From positions 1-9,035 of the forward strand of contig CAJWTF010000148.1 in assembly GCA_913046825.1 (NCBI GenBank): DNA of 9,035 nucleotides, given 5' to 3'. Of this stretch, positions 6,564-9,035 are shown piece by piece. The notes below the pieces were generated by a model. It saw only the letters and a program-made list of their open reading frames with translations. It was not told where the DNA came from and searched no databases. The position numbers were made by a program, and so were the translations under genes. Position 1 is the first letter of the stretch, and every line of letters starts with the position of its first letter. This DNA comes from an uncultured Rickettsiales bacterium. GTDB lineage: Bacteria > Pseudomonadota > Alphaproteobacteria > UBA8366.

Positions 6564-8201
6564 TTACTCCGCCGCCGAAGCGGTCGGTTGTTGCAAGCGA
6601 TCCGCTTTGATCATCTCCGATGCCTTCTCCGCGATCATCAAAGTAGGCGAGTTGGTGTTGCCGCTGGTGATGCTCGGCATGACGGAGGCGTCGACCACGC
6701 GCAGGCCACGTAATCCGTGAACACGGAGCCGCCCGTCGACAACCGCCATCGGGTCGTCGCCCATCTTACAGGTGCCGATGGGGTGAAAGATGGTGCTGGA
6801 GATATCCCCTGCCGCCTTGACGAGATCCTCTTGGGTTTCCAGTTCCAATCCGGGTTTGAATTCCTGCGGATTGTATTTGGCGAGCGCCGGTTGATTGACA
6901 ATGTCTCGTGTAAAGCGCACCGCTTGAGCCGCGACCTGCTTGTCCCGCTCCGCCGACAGATAGTTTGGACGGATCGCCGGAGAATCATAAGGATCGCTGC
7001 TTTTTAAGCGGATCGTGCCCCGGCTTTCTGGGCGTAGATTACAGACGCTGGCAGTAAAGGCAGGGAAAATGTGCAACGGCTCGCCGAACTTATCCAGGGT
7101 GAGGGGTTGTACGTGATATTGGATGTTCGGCGTGTCGTAGGAGGGATCCGACTTTGCGAACGCGCCAAGTTGCGAGGGCGCCATGGTCATGGGACCGCGC
7201 TGGAACAGGAGATACTCGAGCCCAATTCCCATCTTCCCAATCAAGCTGCTGGCACGCTCGTTCAAGGTCTCCACGCCCTCGACCCGATAGGCGCAGCGGA
7301 TTTGCAGGTGATCCTGCAGATTTCCACCGACGCCCGGCAACTCATGCTGAACGGCGATACCGTGCTCGCGGAGTGCCTCTCCGGGGCCGATACCCGAAAG
7401 CTGCAATATGGTGGGGGAGGCGACGGCACCTGCTGCCAGGATTACTTCGCTGAGCGCGCTCGCTACCTGCTCTATTCCTCCAAGGTCGAAGACGATTCCG
7501 GTTGCTTTGCCGTCCTCGATTTTGACGCGTTTGGTGTGCGCACTGGTGACGACCCGAAGGTTGGGGCGGTTCCGAACTGGTTTGAGAAACCCGCGCGAGG
7601 TATTCCAGCGCCAGCCGCGCTTCTGGTTGACGTGGAAGTAGCCGACACCCTCGTTATTGCCGGTATTGAAATCGTTGACTCTCGGCAGGCCCGCTTCGAC
7701 GGCGGCATCCATGAAAGCGTCTAATATCTCCCAGGAGATACGCGGCTTCTCGATTCGCCACTCGCCGCCACGCGCATGTAAATCGCTCGGTTCCAGGGCG
7801 AGGTTGTCTTCGGATTTTAGGAAATAGGGTAGCACGTCATCCCAGCCCCATCCGGGATTACCGAGCTGCGCCCAATGATCGTAATCGCGCGCCTGGCCAC
7901 GCATGTAGATCATGCCGTTGATGGAGGAACAGCCGCCCAAAACCTTGCCGCGTGGATAATCAATGGCACGGCCGTTTAGGCCAGATTCGGGCTCCGTCTT
8001 AAAGCCCCAATCAACCTTCGGATTGCCGATGCAGTAGAGATATCCGACGGGAATTTTGGTCCAAATATAATCGTCTTTTCCACCCGCTTCGATCAGCAGG
8101 ACCGAAACGTTAGGGTCTGCCGACAAACGGTTAGCGATGACGCAGCCTGCCGTCCCCGCACCGACGATGATATAGTTGTAACTACCGAATGATTGCGCCA
8201 T
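6564..8201 (-). CDS. GMC-family FAD-dependent oxidoreductase (choline/alcohol dehydrogenase-like)
   Basis: A complete 545-residue glucose-methanol-choline oxidoreductase, which oxidises a primary alcohol to the aldehyde with FAD. Domains in order: N-terminal FAD-binding Rossmann motif GAGTAG (14-19) with IEAG (37-40) at the ribose-binding acid; GMC signature 1, PRGKVLGGCSSINGMIYMRG (83-102); GMC signature 2 around GAVASPTILQLSGIG (258-272); the middle substrate-binding domain; then the catalytic region with His473 in FHPIGTCKMG and an Asn-containing GNTNSPTLMIAEKAS block (514-528), the usual His/Asn pair of choline-dehydrogenase-like members. There is no signal peptide, so it is probably cytoplasmic or loosely membrane-associated. 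It is the first gene of a unit with the opine dehydrogenase. The Shine-Dalgarno sequence upstream of ATG 8201 is weak. The sequence does not tell choline, alkanol or polyethylene-glycol dehydrogenase activity apart. Confidence 0.94.
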   Translation of the reverse strand: MAQSFGSYNYIIVGAGTAGCVIANRLSADPNVSVLLIEAGGKDDYIWTKIPVGYLYCIGNPKVDWGFKTEPESGLNGRAIDYPRGKVLGGCSSINGMIYMRGQARDYDHWAQLGNPGWGWDDVLPYFLKSEDNLALEPSDLHARGGEWRIEKPRISWEILDAFMDAAVEAGLPRVNDFNTGNNEGVGYFHVNQKRGWRWNTSRGFLKPVRNRPNLRVVTSAHTKRVKIEDGKATGIVFDLGGIEQVASALSEVILAAGAVASPTILQLSGIGPGEALREHGIAVQHELPGVGGNLQDHLQIRCAYRVEGVETLNERASSLIGKMGIGLEYLLFQRGPMTMAPSQLGAFAKSDPSYDTPNIQYHVQPLTLDKFGEPLHIFPAFTASVCNLRPESRGTIRLKSSDPYDSPAIRPNYLSAERDKQVAAQAVRFTRDIVNQPALAKYNPQEFKPGLELETQEDLVKAAGDISSTIFHPIGTCKMGDDPMAVVDGRLRVHGLRGLRVVDASVMPSITSGNTNSPTLMIAEKASEMIKADRLQQPTASAAE

Positions 8202-8305
8202 TTAAGTCGATATCCCGCTGATCTATCCACACCGTCTAATATCGCGGAGGGATAGCGAGGGGACAAGGGGCACACTCTCCTAGAGGTGAGAATGTTGGTG
8301 GAGAA
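8202..8305 (-). other. Intergenic region between creA and the GMC oxidoreductase
   Basis: This 104-base gap is the only space in which a promoter for the GMC/opine dehydrogenase unit could lie. I see only weak matches to sigma-70 elements with poor spacing, and a short imperfect hairpin at about 8276-8291 without a T-run. No gene is supported. Confidence 0.35.
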
Positions 8306-8764
8306 CTAATTACCCCAATTCTTCAAAATTGGCACCGTGGAGATCGAGTTCTTCGGCGACCCGTCTATCAGTTTATCGCTGTAGACCAGATAGATCAGCA
8401 CGTTGCGTTTTTGGTCCATGAAGCGAACCACCTGCATGGTTTTGAACAGGATGGAGGTGCGTTTGTTGAAAACAGATTCGCCGTCCTCAAGCTCTTCCTT
8501 GACGGTAATCGGGCCGACCTGGCGGCAGGCAATTGCAGCGTCCGATGAATCCGTTGCGAGACCCACAGCCCCCGAGACACCGCCTTTTTTGGCGCGGGAG
8601 AGATGGCAGGTGACGCCGTCCACCTTCGGATCATCAAAAGCCTCGATGACGATTTTATCGTTGGGGCCGAGCAATTTGAAGACGGTGCTGACGCTACCAA
8701 TTTCTTCTGCATTCGCGGTATTTGCGGCGAGGAGAAAAGTGAGTGCTGCGGTTAAAACCCTCAT
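8306..8764 (-). CDS. creA: CreA-family periplasmic protein
   Basis: A 152-residue protein of the CreA family, close in length to E. coli CreA; its molecular role is not well established. A signal peptide is clear: a short basic start, a hydrophobic core (LTAALTFLLAA) and a likely cleavage after Ala19 (ANA|EE). The mature part begins EEIGSVSTVFKLLGPNDKI, a family hallmark, and continues with DDPKVDGVTCHLSRAKKGG, ATDSSDAAIACRQVGPI and RTSILFKTMQVVRFMD. Cys53 and Cys80 are well placed for a disulfide in the periplasm. The start ATG (8764) overlaps the TGA of the MoaD-like gene as ATGA, so the two are probably translated together. It stops at TAG with no obvious terminator. Despite the historical name (catabolite regulation), nothing here suggests DNA binding. 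Confidence 0.9.
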   Translation of the reverse strand: MRVLTAALTFLLAANTANAEEIGSVSTVFKLLGPNDKIVIEAFDDPKVDGVTCHLSRAKKGGVSGAVGLATDSSDAAIACRQVGPITVKEELEDGESVFNKRTSILFKTMQVVRFMDQKRNVLIYLVYSDKLIDGSPKNSISTVPILKNWGN

Positions 8765-9009
8765 CCGCCGGCTAACTGCGGCAAGATATGGACTTCGCTG
8801 TCCGGCTGAATTGGCTCCAGCAGAGATTCCTGGAACAGCTGTCCGTCGATTGCGTAGGCGGCCCCTTCTTCCAAGTGGGGTTTGATCTCGGGGAACTCCT
8901 CGGAGAATGCCCGAATCAGTTGTTTGATGGTAGCGACATTCGGATATTCGAATTCGGTTTTGCCGTTGGTATAGCGCGCTAGCGCCACGGTGATCGTGAC
9001 ATGAGCCAT
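8761..9009 (-). CDS. MoaD/ThiS-like ubiquitin-fold sulfur carrier protein
   Basis: An 82-residue protein with the beta-grasp pattern of MoaD/ThiS: an N-terminal beta strand (VTITVALA), then TIKQLIRAFSEEFPEI as the helix, GAAYAIDGQLF, and a C-terminal EVHILPQLAGG. It ends exactly at Gly81-Gly82 followed by TGA. That tail is the site at which an E1-like enzyme adenylates and thiocarboxylates these proteins, so the tail appears functional. The basis is motif and length; I cannot tell molybdopterin synthase small subunit from a thiamine, tungsten-cofactor or general sulfur-carrier role. No moaE, moeB or thiamine gene is visible, which argues against a standard cofactor operon in the part I can see. 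The TGA overlaps the ATG of creA by four bases. AAGG sits just before ATG 9009. Confidence 0.88.
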   Translation of the reverse strand: MAHVTITVALARYTNGKTEFEYPNVATIKQLIRAFSEEFPEIKPHLEEGAAYAIDGQLFQESLLEPIQPDSEVHILPQLAGG

Positions 9010-9014
9010 AGACC

Positions 9015-9035
9015 TTACTTCGGGTATTCCACGGG
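9015..9035 (-). CDS. Possible C-terminal end of an upstream gene (partial)
   Basis: On the - strand one frame entering from the right edge reads PVEYPK and stops at TAA (9015-9017), five bases before the MoaD-like ATG. The close spacing suggests the operon continues beyond the window. Six residues are too few to identify a product, and the frame could be chance. Confidence 0.22.
   Translation of the reverse strand, partial: PVEYPK

Noticed and set aside
5577..6713. A 378-residue + strand open frame covering the opine dehydrogenase region.
   Set aside because: It is antisense to a recognisable protein and contains no known motif. It is a shadow ORF favoured by high G+C.
7071..7724. A 217-residue + strand open frame inside the GMC oxidoreductase.
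   Set aside because: It is antisense to an intact, motif-complete gene and has no independent Shine-Dalgarno or family signal.

Overview
The window looks like a piece of an alphaproteobacterial chromosome, probably a marine or soil Rhodospirillales-like organism, with an unrelated fragment at its left edge. This taxonomic reading is inference. It rests on the moderate-to-high G+C, the alphaproteobacterial flavour of ValS, CreA and the tetrahaem NapC-type remnant, and the set of GMC oxidoreductase, TauD/TfdA dioxygenase and amidase genes. Bases 1 to about 320 are different: I count 105 G+C in the first 300 bases (35%), against 57% in bases 361-420. They encode what looks like the end of an ankyrin-like ORF and the first ~34 residues of a phage baseplate (gp53/LysM-like) protein.

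Left to right: (1) 1-320, the AT-rich foreign-looking fragment, which runs in frame into (2) the C-terminal ~553 residues of valyl-tRNA synthetase, missing its HIGH half (to 1979). (3) A small unknown membrane protein on the + strand (2000-2356), with its own Shine-Dalgarno sequence. (4) An amidase-signature hydrolase (2501-3781). (5) A TauD/TfdA Fe(II)/2-oxoglutarate dioxygenase (3868-4851). The remaining genes are on the - strand and converge on it. (6) A decayed NapC/NirT tetrahaem cytochrome (4885-5400). (7) An opine-dehydrogenase-family gene broken by one in-frame TAG (5439-6560). (8) An intact GMC flavin oxidoreductase (6564-8201), three bases upstream of gene 7. (9) A CreA-family periplasmic protein (8306-8764), overlapping by four bases (10) a MoaD/ThiS-like ubiquitin-fold sulfur carrier ending in Gly-Gly (8761-9009).

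Amidase, dioxygenase, GMC oxidoreductase and opine dehydrogenase together look like a small catabolic island for an N-substituted (opine-, betaine- or amide-like) compound. The substrate cannot be read from sequence. The opine dehydrogenase and the NapC remnant each carry a stop codon where a tryptophan codon is expected, and the NapC remnant has also lost a haem-binding cysteine. All three changes are G-to-A on the coding strand. The neighbouring MoaD-like gene must end at TGA immediately after Gly-Gly, so TGA is a real stop in this genome, and I read these genes as recent pseudogenes, not recoded genes.

The most striking single signal is the left junction near 318-347, where a phage-like reading frame passes seamlessly into valS. 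The likeliest explanation is an assembly or amplification chimera. A genuine insertion would be unexpected because valS is essential. I saw no tRNA, rRNA, CRISPR array or insertion sequence.
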